From contig JAJYHT010000014.1 of the NCBI GenBank assembly GCA_021784595.1, positions 1 to 50,666 on the forward strand: 50,666 nt of DNA, written 5' to 3'. Of this stretch, positions 1 through 7,691 are shown in pieces. The translations under genes and the position numbers were made by a program. The DNA is from Bacillota bacterium. Lineage in GTDB: Bacteria > Bacillota > Sulfobacillia > Sulfobacillales > Sulfobacillaceae. Below the pieces are notes generated by a model. That model was not told the origin of the DNA. It did not search any database and saw only the letters and a program-made list of their open reading frames with translations. Numbering within the stretch: the first letter of the stretch is position 1; every line of letters starts with the position of its first letter.

Positions 1-31
1 AAACCCGCAAGCCCTTGCTGGATGCGGGTTT
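1..31 (-). terminator. Hairpin 3' of tRNA-Leu
   Basis: Positions 1-9 (AAACCCGCA) and 23-31 (TGCGGGTTT) are perfect inverted repeats with a 13-nt loop. Read on the minus strand the hairpin starts 8 nt after the CCA end of tRNA-Leu and its 3' arm ends in TTT at the window edge, so it may be the tRNA terminator; the rest of any T tract lies outside the window. Confidence 0.5.
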
Positions 32-39
32 CAAAGGTT

Positions 40-128
40 TGGTGCCGGGAACCGGACTTGAACCGGTACGACCATTCCTGGCCGGAGGATTTTAAGTCCT
101 CTGCGTCTGCCTATTCCGCCATCCCGGC
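40..128 (-). tRNA. tRNA-Leu (anticodon TAA)
   Basis: Read on the minus strand this folds as a class II tRNA of 89 nt including an encoded CCA. The 7-bp acceptor GCCGGGA pairs with TCCCGGC, followed by discriminator A and CCA. The anticodon stem GAGGA/TCCTC encloses CTTAAAA, giving anticodon TAA (decodes UUA and UUG). There is a long variable arm, and the T arm carries GGTTCAAGTCC. A73 and the long variable arm agree with leucine identity. It lies downstream of and co-directional with yabR, and ends next to a hairpin at the window edge. Confidence 0.96.
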
Positions 129-139
129 ATATCAAGCAT

Positions 140-562
140 CTAACGAGATGCTCCGCGTCCTCCACGTTTGGATTCAGTATTCCGCTTCAAATCCTGCAAA
201 CGATCCTCGCTGTCGCGCATAAACCGTTGCATCTTATCCTCGAACGAAGCCTGCGGTGCACCACGCCGTTCTCGGTCTCGATCTTTGTCTCGATGATGGT
301 CGCGCGACGAGGGCGTGGTACGTGGTTGCGCCTGCCGGATAGAAAGCGCAATCTTACCCTTATCATCCATCGATAAGACTTTCACTTTGACGTGATCGTT
401 CTCTTTCAGGAACTCCTTAATGTCCTTGACATAGGCGTCCGCTACTTCAGATATGTGCACCAAACCGGTTTTTCCGTTTGGCAACACGATGAAGGCGCCA
501 AAATGCGCAATGCCACTTACTGTTCCCTCTAAAATTTGCCCTACTTCTAAGTCAGACGACAT
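140..562 (-). CDS. yabR: S1-domain RNA-binding protein YabR-like (CvfD/GSP13 family)
   Basis: About 140 residues. An N-terminal S1/OB-fold RNA-binding domain spans roughly the first 75 residues (VGQILEGTVSGIAHFGAFI, GLVHISEVAD, VKVLSMDDKGKIALSIR). It is followed by a charged Arg/Asp/Lys-rich linker (DHHRDKDRDRERR) and a short helical tail (EDKMQRFMRDSEDRLQDLKR). Proteins of this shape bind ribosomal or polysomal RNA and modulate translation in Firmicutes. The frame is open 15 codons further upstream, but the ATG at 562 is preceded by GGGAGGA and starts the conserved part, so it is preferred. It is the usual gene after divIC in the Bacillus order, which is also the position here. The exact molecular role is not known from sequence. 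Confidence 0.9.
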   Translation of the reverse strand: MSSDLEVGQILEGTVSGIAHFGAFIVLPNGKTGLVHISEVADAYVKDIKEFLKENDHVKVKVLSMDDKGKIALSIRQAQPRTTPSSRDHHRDKDRDRERRGAPQASFEDKMQRFMRDSEDRLQDLKRNTESKRGGRGASR

Positions 563-671
563 ATAAAAGGCTGAATCCTCCCATGGGTGATTTAACGGTA
601 GTGCCATTATATGACCGTCATTAAAGAGCTGTCAATGGAAGCTGAATGCTATGGCAAAATTTTCAATAGAC

Positions 672-941
672 TTAGGGGCTGCTGACCGCCGGATCTGGAA
701 TCGGTCGTTGTCCTTGGATCATGCCTTTTAAGGCATTAGGAGTCTCCAACTGACGAACATCAGCCCGTAATTGTCCTTGTTCCTGTTTGGCAAGTGCAAT
801 TTTTTGATTCCATTGCTGTTGATCATGCCACAGAAGAACCATATGCCAGCACGAAATGCCTATCCAAACAGCAAAATAACCAGCCAGAACCACTGCTAGC
901 GTTCGCCGCCACCGAAATCGCAATCGTTTGGCTTGAATCAT
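672..941 (-). CDS. divIC: Septum formation initiator DivIC/FtsB-like
   Basis: 89 residues with the FtsB/DivIC layout: a basic cytoplasmic N terminus (MIQAKRLRFRWRR), one transmembrane helix at about residues 14-37, then an extracellular coiled coil rich in Gln, Leu and Ala (QQQWNQKIALAKQEQGQLRADVRQLE). DivIC pairs with FtsL and DivIB in the divisome to drive septal wall synthesis in growth and sporulation. Its ATG overlaps the TGA of the preceding HTH gene (ATGA), so the two are translationally coupled. Sequence identity in this family is low, so the call rests on topology and on position between yabQ and yabR. Confidence 0.85.
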   Translation of the reverse strand: MIQAKRLRFRWRRTLAVVLAGYFAVWIGISCWHMVLLWHDQQQWNQKIALAKQEQGQLRADVRQLETPNALKGMIQGQRPIPDPAVSSP

Positions 942-1174
942 AGGTCACTGTCCCCTTCATCCGCATCACCAAACACGCCTAAGGGATCACCAGAAATCAC
1001 CAATACTACTTGATAGCCCTTGGTTTTAGCCCGGTTGTACAACGTCGCCACGGTTGCCGACGCCAATCCTAGTCGCTTGGCGATGGTCTCACTGTTAACC
1101 CCGGTTTCTTTCAGTGCCACAACCTGACGTTCGCGAAATGAAAGCTTTTCCAGACCTCTAATTTCGATATTCAT
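938..1174 (-). CDS. Small HTH protein (sigma-70 region 4 / LuxR-like fold)
   Basis: About 78 residues. A helix-turn-helix of the sigma region 4/LuxR type is visible: LSFRERQVVALKETG, then VNSETIAKRLGLASATVATLYNRAKTKGY. It is followed by a short acidic tail (GDADEGDSDL). The ATG at 1174 with GGTGATG upstream is preferred over an upstream ATG that would lack a ribosome-binding site. It overlaps divIC by 4 bases. No such gene is usual between yabQ and divIC in Bacillus, so this may be a lineage-specific regulator of division or sporulation genes. Without other domains it could act as a DNA-binding protein or a sigma-factor-like partner; the target cannot be told. Confidence 0.72.
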   Translation of the reverse strand: MNIEIRGLEKLSFRERQVVALKETGVNSETIAKRLGLASATVATLYNRAKTKGYQVVLVISGDPLGVFGDADEGDSDL

Positions 1175-1185
1175 CGCATCACCAG

Positions 1186-1217
1186 TTATCCACAGGCTGT
1201 GTACAAGATGTGTACAA
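1186..1217. promoter_or_regulatory. DnaA-box match and tandem GTGTACAA repeats upstream of the HTH-divIC pair
   Basis: TTATCCACA at 1186-1194 is an exact match to the DnaA-box consensus and lies 12 nt before the HTH start codon. Right next to it GTGTACAA occurs twice (1199-1206 and 1210-1217), with an 11-bp repeat period, so both copies face the same side of the helix. A TATAAT hexamer (minus strand, 1254-1249) lies further upstream without a clear -35. A regulatory role is inference. Confidence 0.45.
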
Positions 1218-1274
1218 ATCAACTACAAACTTATTACATAGTTTTTACATTATAAGAGATCCCCCCTTACTTGG

Positions 1275-1685
1275 CTACTCATTAGGGGGAGGATTTTTCG
1301 CAGAAATCCATATGCGTATCTTTTTACGCAAAGTCTTTTGTGCTTTACTAAAAGGCAAAGTCAGGAAATATACGCCTCGCGCCTCCCAATGGATAACAAA
1401 CGAAAGCACTTTCAGGACCGGCGGGGCGGCAAGCCATGTCCACAAGCCATAACCCAGCAAGATAGCTAAAATGCTCCATACCCTAAACATTCCCCAATCA
1501 GTCCAAAACAAAACCACCACATATAGCATCCCCAAAACAACAAAGAACATCCAGTCGAGTGCATCTCGAATTCCCGGCAGGACTCGCCATTGACTGCGAA
1601 ACGCCCCGTACGTGGTAGACAGCAACCCAAAACCGATTCCTGAAAGAACCCAAACCGCAATTATCCACAACGCATCGGCAGCCAT
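1275..1685 (-). CDS. yabQ: Spore cortex biosynthesis protein YabQ-like
   Basis: 136 residues, mostly hydrophobic, with about four predicted membrane helices (residues about 5-25, 43-62, 66-82 and 88-105) and a basic C-terminal tail (KAQKTLRKKIRIWISAK). This is the YabQ layout; in Bacillus YabQ is an outer forespore membrane protein needed for cortex formation. The ATG follows TAGGAGGGGAATTAG, a strong ribosome-binding site. It lies 12 bp after yabP, the standard partner gene, which supports the call since YabQ proteins diverge strongly in sequence. Confidence 0.85.
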   Translation of the reverse strand: MAADALWIIAVWVLSGIGFGLLSTTYGAFRSQWRVLPGIRDALDWMFFVVLGMLYVVVLFWTDWGMFRVWSILAILLGYGLWTWLAAPPVLKVLSFVIHWEARGVYFLTLPFSKAQKTLRKKIRIWISAKNPPPNE

Positions 1686-1697
1686 CTAATTCCCCTC

Positions 1698-1991
1698 CTA
1701 CCGCCATATGCGTTTCCACGTGGTTTGAGCATTTTTGGAGGTTTTCTTATGGCTGTAGGCCATCGAGTCGAAATCTCCTTCGGCGCTAAAATGTCCGGCT
1801 TCTAAATCCAATTGATTGATACGCAGGTTGTGTCCACGGATTATTAAGGCACCCATATCAGTGGCCAAGGCTATGGTATCGTCGTCAAAACTATCCACAT
1901 GCTGAACTCCTTCAAGCACCATCTGCCGGCGATCTGTCAACACCATGGTATGTTCCCGTTTTACCGGTTTTTCGCGATATTCCAGCGACAT
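1698..1991 (-). CDS. yabP: Sporulation protein YabP
   Basis: 97 residues. The YabP/YqfC core is visible: LTDRRQMVLEGVQHVDSFD, then DTIALATDMGALIIRGHNLR, then INQLDLEAGHFSAEGDFDSMAYS. YabP is a small beta-rich sporulation protein made in the mother cell and acts with YabQ in spore maturation. The start ATG has AGAGGAG 9 nt upstream. The C terminus is basic (KKTSKNAQTTWKRIWR). It sits between rqcP and yabQ as in Bacillus, so identity is secure from both sequence and order. Confidence 0.93.
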   Translation of the reverse strand: MSLEYREKPVKREHTMVLTDRRQMVLEGVQHVDSFDDDTIALATDMGALIIRGHNLRINQLDLEAGHFSAEGDFDSMAYSHKKTSKNAQTTWKRIWR

Positions 1992-2075
1992 CCCATCCCG
2001 CTCCTCTTGAAAAGTCTCCTCACCGTTATAGAGAAATTTTTCTTTTCAAGGGAAGCTATGCTGGCAATGCCTGGT

Positions 2076-2315
2076 TTAGACCTCCCGATATAGCGTCGGT
2101 GCATCTTTAACAGAAACATTTTCGCGCACATCTTCTACAACAACCTCAATTACGCGCGGACCCCATTGCACCATAATTCGGTCTCCAATGGCCACTTCAT
2201 GGCTGGCTTTAGCCACTTGACCATTAACACGCACTCGTCCCGCGTCGCACACTTCTTTTGCCACAGTGCGGCGCTTTATTAGGCGGCTTACCTTTAGAAA
2301 TTTATCAATGCGCAT
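2076..2315 (-). CDS. rqcP: S4-domain RNA-binding protein RqcP (YabO/Hsp15 family)
   Basis: 79 residues consisting of one S4 RNA-binding domain: MRIDKFLKVSRLIKRRTVAK, then AGRVRVNGQVAKASHEVAIGD, then a C-terminal beta strand. RqcP binds stalled 50S subunits with RqcH and helps add C-terminal alanine tails to incomplete chains. The open frame extends 20 codons upstream, but the ATG at 2315 starts exactly at the family N terminus and has a purine-rich site (GGAAGGCGG) ahead of it. Its position before yabP matches the Bacillus order. Confidence 0.93.
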   Translation of the reverse strand: MRIDKFLKVSRLIKRRTVAKEVCDAGRVRVNGQVAKASHEVAIGDRIMVQWGPRVIEVVVEDVRENVSVKDAPTLYREV

Positions 2316-2481
2316 TATCGTTCCGCCTTCCCGTGATGATTCGAATGGTTGATCCCCGCCGCATCTGGGCGCCACGCCATAGCTCCCCCGGAAAAAAAGC
2401 GTTACAGCACCATCAGATCTAAACCGCCAACCCTGGTGGATTGGGGTATTTACGATTTATTTTGCGGTAGACACCTGCATA

Positions 2482-3381
2482 TTAGGATCTTTCGAGCTTG
2501 GCATCCCCAATAACCGTAGTGAGGGCCCCTAATCCTTCGATGCTGACGACAATTTGATCGCCGGAATGCAACCAATCTCGTTGACCTTCTGGATAGCCTA
2601 AAACAACTCCCTCGGGTGTTCCGGTAAAGATGACATCGCCCGGCATAAGGGTCATAAACCGGGAAATATAGCTGACCAAATAGCTACAGGAAAAAATCAT
2701 GTCGCTTGTATTGGAATGTTGGACCTCCACACCATTTCTTTGGCACACAATCTCCAACTGGTCCGGGTTGGACACCTCATCTCGTGTCACCAGATAGGGA
2801 CCCATCGGTCCAAAGCCATCGGAGGTTTTCCCCAACATCCATTGGCTAGTGCGAAACTGCAGATCACGGGCTGATAAATCATTGCCGTTGCAATATCCTA
2901 AGACATAGTCTAGTGCCCCATCTTCAGGGATATTGAATCCCTGGCGGCCCATCACGATGACGAGCTCCGCCTCATAGTCCATATGCATGGCCCCCAACGG
3001 TGGATTTATCGTGGCGCCCGAACCCACCACGGCATTTTGAAATTTATTAAACAGGATAGGGAACTGAGGAATGTCCATTTGCGATTCGGCTGCGTGGGAG
3101 CGATAGTTTAATCCCACACAGATAATCTTTCCCGGCTGGGATACAGGTGCCAGAAGGCGGTCCGGCTGTTTTGGATCTTCGAATCCCGTTGACTCCGCCC
3201 ATTGTTCCCACTGGCGAAGTTGGTGCATATTGGGGTCTTTCCCTTCAAGCACTCGGTTCATGGTCCAGGGACCGCTTCCGGGTAGAAGCACATTAGCCAC
3301 CTGCGACACGCGCGTTGACTTATGGCCCGATACCCAAAAGAGCTCTTCCTTGTCATCAAACACTCCACTGGCCAGTCGCAT
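2482..3381 (-). CDS. Fumarylacetoacetate hydrolase family protein
   Basis: 299 residues. The C-terminal FAH catalytic domain covers about residues 83-295. It starts with KIICVGLNYRSHAAE and carries the metal ligands in MDYEAELVIVMG (Glu137, Glu139) and NDLSARDLQ (Asp168), plus the catalytic-lysine region WMLGKTSDGFGPMGPYL and the GDVIFTGTPEGV motif. The N-terminal 80 residues form the usual small beta domain. The family cleaves C-C bonds of acylpyruvates, or decarboxylates oxaloacetate, or degrades homoprotocatechuate. The specific substrate cannot be read. Start ATG follows TAGGAGGAATTCGTC. It diverges from the P1 peptidase gene; the pair interrupts the hup-rqcP neighbourhood. Confidence 0.93.
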   Translation of the reverse strand: MRLASGVFDDKEELFWVSGHKSTRVSQVANVLLPGSGPWTMNRVLEGKDPNMHQLRQWEQWAESTGFEDPKQPDRLLAPVSQPGKIICVGLNYRSHAAESQMDIPQFPILFNKFQNAVVGSGATINPPLGAMHMDYEAELVIVMGRQGFNIPEDGALDYVLGYCNGNDLSARDLQFRTSQWMLGKTSDGFGPMGPYLVTRDEVSNPDQLEIVCQRNGVEVQHSNTSDMIFSCSYLVSYISRFMTLMPGDVIFTGTPEGVVLGYPEGQRDWLHSGDQIVVSIEGLGALTTVIGDAKLERS

Positions 3382-3570
3382 GACGAATTCCTCCTACTAT
3401 AGATTCCACACCATTTTAGCAAATCATGCCAATGAGCGGGGCATAGCTGAGGTCCCCAGGTCAGCTATGCCAAACGCGATAGTTAGACTATAGTTTAAGA
3501 AAAAGCGGTTACCCAACATTTTTGAAAATATTCCGGTTGGGCAATACGCACGGAGACCCGCCCTGGGGGT

Positions 3571-4737
3571 GTGGCGATGCGCACTCAGACGAATAAAAAT
3601 TCTCTTTTCATAGGAGGGGTTCTTACGGCACCACGCGCGCGCGATTTAGGCCTGCCATTTGATGGCATACCCGGCCTTCACAATGCCATTACCGATGTAC
3701 CGGGTGTTGAAGTGGGCTATACCACCATCATTGAAGGGGATGGGCCCCTTGAGGTGGGCCGAGGACCCATTCGTACCGGTGTGACCGCCATCTTGCCCAA
3801 AGGTCGGCAAAGCAGCATGAAACCGATTTGGGCCGGGACCTACAGCCTTAATGGCAACGGTGAGATGACGGGCACTCACTGGATCCACGATGGCGGCTAT
3901 TTTACCAGTCCCATTCTGATTACCAACACGCATGCTGTAGGCATGGTTCACCACGCTACAGTGCGATGGATGATAGAACAATACCGCGATCAATTTACTG
4001 ATCACCACTACTGGGCGCTGCCCGTCGTGGCAGAGACGTACGATGGCGTGCTCAACGACATTAATGGTCTGCACGTGAAAGAAAGCCATGTTCGGCATGC
4101 ACTAAACTCTGCCAGCACGGGCCCTCTTGCCGAAGGCAATGTGGGCGGCGGTACCGGGATGATCTGTTACGAATATAAAGGGGGCACGGGAACGTCATCC
4201 CGAGTCGTAACATTGGCTGACACACCTTATCATCTGGGTGTGCTGGTGCAAGCCAATCACGGAACCCGAGACTGGTTGACTGTACTCGGCGTCCCGGTAG
4301 GAAAATTTCTGCGTGATCACCTCATTCATTCTCAAGACCAGGGGTCAATCATTGTTGTTATCGGCACTGATATCCCCATGCTTCCCCATCAGCTAAGGCG
4401 TGTGGCCAAACGGGCCGCCATAGGCATTGGACGCAACGGCACGCCCGGGGGAAATAGTTCTGGCGACATTTTCCTGGCATTCTCGGTGGCCAACGAAATG
4501 GACATGCCGCGCATCTCAGAAAATTTTTTAAGTATGACCTTTGCTAATGATGACGTCTTTGACCCAATTTACGACGCGGTTTGCCAAGCCGTCGAAGAAG
4601 CTGTAATAAATGCCATGGTGGCCGCCCAATCGATGAACACCGTCAAACCCTATGGAATGACCATAGCGGCCATCAACCATGACCAGCTAGTCGCAGTAAT
4701 GCGCCAACACCACCGCTTAGCGACACCCAACAGATAG
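3571..4737 (+). CDS. P1-family peptidase (DmpA-like L-aminopeptidase/D-esterase)
   Basis: 388 residues starting with GTG (an ATG two codons later is also possible; a purine-rich CTGGGGGT precedes). The DmpA fold is clear: GLPFDGIPGLHNAITDVPGVEVG near the N terminus, EGNVGGGTGMICYEYKGGTGTSSR in the middle, QANHG (Asn229), and the self-cleavage site GSIIVVIGTDIP with Gly258-Ser259, where Ser259 would become the N-terminal nucleophile of the beta chain. GGNSSGDIFLAFS (about 293-305) supplies the second catalytic serine region. Such enzymes release N-terminal amino acids from small peptides or cleave beta- or D-amino acid derivatives. Length matches the family. It stands alone on the plus strand among minus-strand genes. 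Confidence 0.93.
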   Translation: MAMRTQTNKNSLFIGGVLTAPRARDLGLPFDGIPGLHNAITDVPGVEVGYTTIIEGDGPLEVGRGPIRTGVTAILPKGRQSSMKPIWAGTYSLNGNGEMTGTHWIHDGGYFTSPILITNTHAVGMVHHATVRWMIEQYRDQFTDHHYWALPVVAETYDGVLNDINGLHVKESHVRHALNSASTGPLAEGNVGGGTGMICYEYKGGTGTSSRVVTLADTPYHLGVLVQANHGTRDWLTVLGVPVGKFLRDHLIHSQDQGSIIVVIGTDIPMLPHQLRRVAKRAAIGIGRNGTPGGNSSGDIFLAFSVANEMDMPRISENFLSMTFANDDVFDPIYDAVCQAVEEAVINAMVAAQSMNTVKPYGMTIAAINHDQLVAVMRQHHRLATPNR

Positions 4738-4740
4738 ACG

Positions 4741-4786
4741 GCAACAAGAAAACCAGGCCGTCACCGACCTGGTCTCGCCGTGTTGC
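4741..4786. terminator. Bidirectional terminator between the P1 peptidase and hup
   Basis: ACCAGG (4752-4757) pairs with CCTGGT (4768-4773), and an outer arm GCAACA (4741-4746) pairs with TGTTGC (4781-4786). Read on the minus strand (end of hup) the inner stem is followed by TTTTCTT, a rho-independent tail; the plus strand lacks a comparable T run. It lies between convergent genes. Confidence 0.75.
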
Positions 4787-4796
4787 TTAAAGCCCG

Positions 4797-5072
4797 TTAT
4801 TTCCCGACGGATTCCTTTAACGCCTTACCCGCCTTGAATGCAGGCACTTTGCTACCAGAAATCTCGAGGGTTGCGCCGGTGCGGGGATTCCGACCAACGC
4901 GCGCCGCACGCTGACGCACCTCAAAAGTGCCGAAGCCAACGAGGGAGACCCGGTCACCTTGAGTCAATGCAGCTTCAATCGACTCCACCACCGCATTTAC
5001 TGCTTTCTCCGCATCTTTCTTGGTCATGCCCGCACGCTCCGCGACTTCCGTTACTAATTCCGCCTTGTTCAA
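4797..5072 (-). CDS. hup: DNA-binding protein HU
   Basis: 91 residues with the full HU signature: [20 protein letters not shown] at the start, [18 protein letters not shown] with the DNA-intercalating RNP arm, and [14 protein letters not shown] at the end. HU is the main nucleoid protein and bends DNA as a dimer. Two TTG codons stand in tandem; the second (5072) lies 6 nt after AGGAGGG and gives the family start MNKAEL, so it is chosen. In Bacillus hup is elsewhere, but HU between mazG and rqcP is common in clostridial lineages. Confidence 0.97.
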   Translation of the reverse strand: MNKAELVTEVAERAGMTKKDAEKAVNAVVESIEAALTQGDRVSLVGFGTFEVRQRAARVGRNPRTGATLEISGSKVPAFKAGKALKESVGK

Positions 5073-5173
5073 CAATATCCCTCCTGCTTAAGTATCGTTT
5101 ACCAAAACCTAGCTTCGTTCCCACTATTCGCCAATAACTCGCGAAATCCTTTTTTTATCTAGAATTTCCCCAA

Positions 5174-6022
5174 TTAGACTTCGCCAGACGGCAGGTTAAG
5201 GGATAGGAGCCGTCTCCATAATGCCCATTCAGCATCCAGATGGTGCTGTCGACCGACTTCGGCGATTGCCCAGGCTGCATCGGCAAGGATATCTTCCAGT
5301 GTTCCCGCGTCATTGGCAATATATACCTGCATAAAATCCAATACCGCTTGAAATACGGGAGTTTTAGGGATCATCCCTGTCTTCCCCAGACGCTTAGCCA
5401 TTACCAGGCTGGGATACACCCATGACGCTTGGGAATCAGGGTGCACTTCCTCGGCCTTCAGATTTTCCCATTGATCCTTAACCGCTTCGGCATTGGCCAC
5501 ACGAACCTGGCCAAACACATGAGGATGGCGTCGCACCAGCTTGTCCACTTCAAGCGTTGCCACATGCTGCAACTGTGTGTCTGAAAGCAACGCACTATGA
5601 AACACCACTTGAAGCAATACATCGCCCAACTCCGCTTGAAAAGCATCCATGTCATGCGCCACCAATGCTTCTGCCGCTTCGTAGCTTTCATCCAACAAGT
5701 AGCGCAATAACGATTGCGAGGTTTGTTGCCGATCCCAAGGACAGCCTTCATCCCCTAGGAGTCGTTCCATCACATGAATTAGAGGACCCACGTTATCCGG
5801 GGAGCCAGGCAATTCCACCTGCGCATCCAGTCCCAGGGTCATGGTGGCCAAATCGCTCCATTGAATGTCTAGCGCTGGCCCTTCTATACTGGGCCACCAT
5901 CGGATCGGAGAATCCAATGGAAACAATGCGCCAAAAGCGGCCCAAATATCTGACCCCGATGCGGGCCCTTTAACCACAAATCCTCGAGATTCGTGATTTG
6001 CATCCCATACCCATTGCCCCAT
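5174..6022 (-). CDS. mazG: MazG-type nucleoside triphosphate pyrophosphohydrolase
   Basis: 282 residues. The MazG catalytic domain starts near residue 80: GPLIHVMERLLGDEGCPWD (94-97 CPWD), then the metal-binding pattern DESYEAAEAL (Glu112, Glu115) and ELGDVLLQVVFH (Glu131, Asp134). A shorter second MazG-like half follows (LVMAKRLGKTG, EDILADAAWAIAEVGRQHHLDAEWAL). It hydrolyses NTPs or dNTPs to NMP and PPi for nucleotide pool cleaning. Bacillus YabN carries a tetrapyrrole-methylase domain ahead of MazG; here only about 75 N-terminal residues remain, without a methylase motif. Start ATG follows GGAGGTGAAACCCTT. Confidence 0.9.
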   Translation of the reverse strand: MGQWVWDANHESRGFVVKGPASGSDIWAAFGALFPLDSPIRWWPSIEGPALDIQWSDLATMTLGLDAQVELPGSPDNVGPLIHVMERLLGDEGCPWDRQQTSQSLLRYLLDESYEAAEALVAHDMDAFQAELGDVLLQVVFHSALLSDTQLQHVATLEVDKLVRRHPHVFGQVRVANAEAVKDQWENLKAEEVHPDSQASWVYPSLVMAKRLGKTGMIPKTPVFQAVLDFMQVYIANDAGTLEDILADAAWAIAEVGRQHHLDAEWALWRRLLSLNLPSGEV

Positions 6023-6080
6023 AAGGGTTTCACCTCCGACTGATTGCAGTATACCAAAAGCCTAGTGCCTGGCAAAAGTT

Positions 6081-7610
6081 TCAACGATCATTCCACAAGG
6101 CCTGAAGAGAGGAAAGCTCGCCTGCCCCCAGCATCAAGACTCCATACACCAATACCCCAAGCAAAATGGCCGCGGAAGTGACCCAGATTTCGGGCATGCC
6201 GCCCCCAATGCGGATCCATGTTTGAATGCCCATCACCATAAGCACGGTTCCTGCCAATGGCCACCATGCCCCGGAAACTAAGCCTCCGTGATTAGGCACA
6301 ATCTTGGTCCAATCGTGCCAATTCATATAGGCTGTCAATATTCCAGCCGCAACGGTCCCGATCGCCGCTCCACGGATTCCCAATCCCGGGATGACCGTTA
6401 ACCACCAAGTCAGGCCAAATTTGACGACTGCTCCCAGTATGAGGTTCTTGACAGGTATCCAGCCATGCCCCGCCGCCTGTAAGGATGATCCCAAAATTTG
6501 TTGAATGGCCAACACGGTGGCGCCCACTGCCAACACTTCTAGCGCGCCGCTAGCGCCCGACCCACCGTACAGCAGATGCGTCAAAGGCCGGGCCAGCACA
6601 ATAAGACCACCGCTCATCGGTAGTCCAATCAACCACACTAGGTGCATGGCTACTGCCACTCGACGGCCTGCTTCCTCACGCTGGCCACGAGCAATCGAAC
6701 GGGCTACAGCCGGTACCAACGATACCGCCAGAGCCGCTCCCACAACCATGGTGAGATTGACCAAAGGCATGGCCTCTCCGCTTAAACGGCCAAATTGCGC
6801 CGTAGCTTGCTCCATGGTGAGTCCGGTGGCCGTGAGCCGCAAGGGCACAAACATCGAGTCTGCCAACAACATCAGGGGAAACAAGAGACCTGACAAGGAC
6901 ATCGGTAGGGCCACGAGAAACAATCTTCCCAAGTCCTTGACCGGGATAGGGCGAGGCAGCCGAAATCGCGGCTGATGATGGACTCGCCGCCATATCAGAT
7001 AGGTTACCCCTATCCCGGCACCCACTGGAGCGCCCAATGTAGCCCCGGCTGCCGCAGAGACCACACCTTGGGGCAATAGCACCAAGGCCATAGGAAACAT
7101 TACCGCAACCCGTACCACTTGTTCCAAAATTTGGCTCATCGCAGTAGGGATCATTTCTTGGTGACCTTGAAAATATCCTCGAAAACTCGCCTCTAAAGCC
7201 ACAAATCCCAAGGCTGGAGCCAGGGCTCGGATAGACAGTGTGGCCGCCGGCTCAGAAAACAAGCCGCGCGCTATGAGCGGGGCCGATATTTCCATCAAAA
7301 TCGCTAAACAGATCCCCACCGTGCCCAAAACAACTTGAGCCCAGGCACCTAGTGCCTCAGCTCCGGCCGCATCACCCTGGCTAATCTTTTCCGCGGTTTG
7401 CTTGGATAGTGCCGTCGGGATTCCATTGATTGAGATAGCTAACAATACCGCATAAAGGGGATAGGCCATCTGAAACAAGCCTACCCCATAATCCCCAAGC
7501 ACACGGGGCAGGAAAATGCGATACACAGCGCCAATCAGTTTGGAAATGAATGACCCAATCGACAACCAAAAGGCGCCCTGCCAGACGGTGCCACGACGAT
7601 TCTTTTCCAT
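6081..7610 (-). CDS. SpoVB/YabM-like lipid flippase (MVF/polysaccharide biosynthesis family)
   Basis: 509 residues with about 14 hydrophobic segments, starting MEKNRRGTVWQGAFWLSIGSFISK and LIGAVYRIFLPRVLG, the typical opening of the SpoVB/YabM/YkvU group of MVF exporters. These proteins flip lipid-linked sugars or peptidoglycan precursors across the membrane, in SpoVB for spore cortex synthesis. The frame is open a further 53 codons upstream into hemL, but the ATG at 7610 has AAGGAGAGG 6 nt ahead and starts the conserved part. In Bacillus yabM stands between spoVT and yabN(mazG); here the mazG side is kept and the spoVT side is about 18 kb away. Confidence 0.9.
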   Translation of the reverse strand: MEKNRRGTVWQGAFWLSIGSFISKLIGAVYRIFLPRVLGDYGVGLFQMAYPLYAVLLAISINGIPTALSKQTAEKISQGDAAGAEALGAWAQVVLGTVGICLAILMEISAPLIARGLFSEPAATLSIRALAPALGFVALEASFRGYFQGHQEMIPTAMSQILEQVVRVAVMFPMALVLLPQGVVSAAAGATLGAPVGAGIGVTYLIWRRVHHQPRFRLPRPIPVKDLGRLFLVALPMSLSGLLFPLMLLADSMFVPLRLTATGLTMEQATAQFGRLSGEAMPLVNLTMVVGAALAVSLVPAVARSIARGQREEAGRRVAVAMHLVWLIGLPMSGGLIVLARPLTHLLYGGSGASGALEVLAVGATVLAIQQILGSSLQAAGHGWIPVKNLILGAVVKFGLTWWLTVIPGLGIRGAAIGTVAAGILTAYMNWHDWTKIVPNHGGLVSGAWWPLAGTVLMVMGIQTWIRIGGGMPEIWVTSAAILLGVLVYGVLMLGAGELSSLQALWNDR

Positions 7611-7661
7611 TCGGCCTCTCCTTATGTTGGCGCACTCTGCTCTTGCAACATATGGAGCCTG

Positions 7662-7691
7662 GCCATAAAAAAGACCTCGGGCTACGGCCTT
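7662..7691 (-). terminator. Weak terminator at the hemL stop
   Basis: On the minus strand AAGGCC and GGTCTT can pair (one G-U) across the hemL stop codon, followed by a run of six T. The stem is short, so partial read-through into the spoVB-like gene is likely. Confidence 0.4.
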
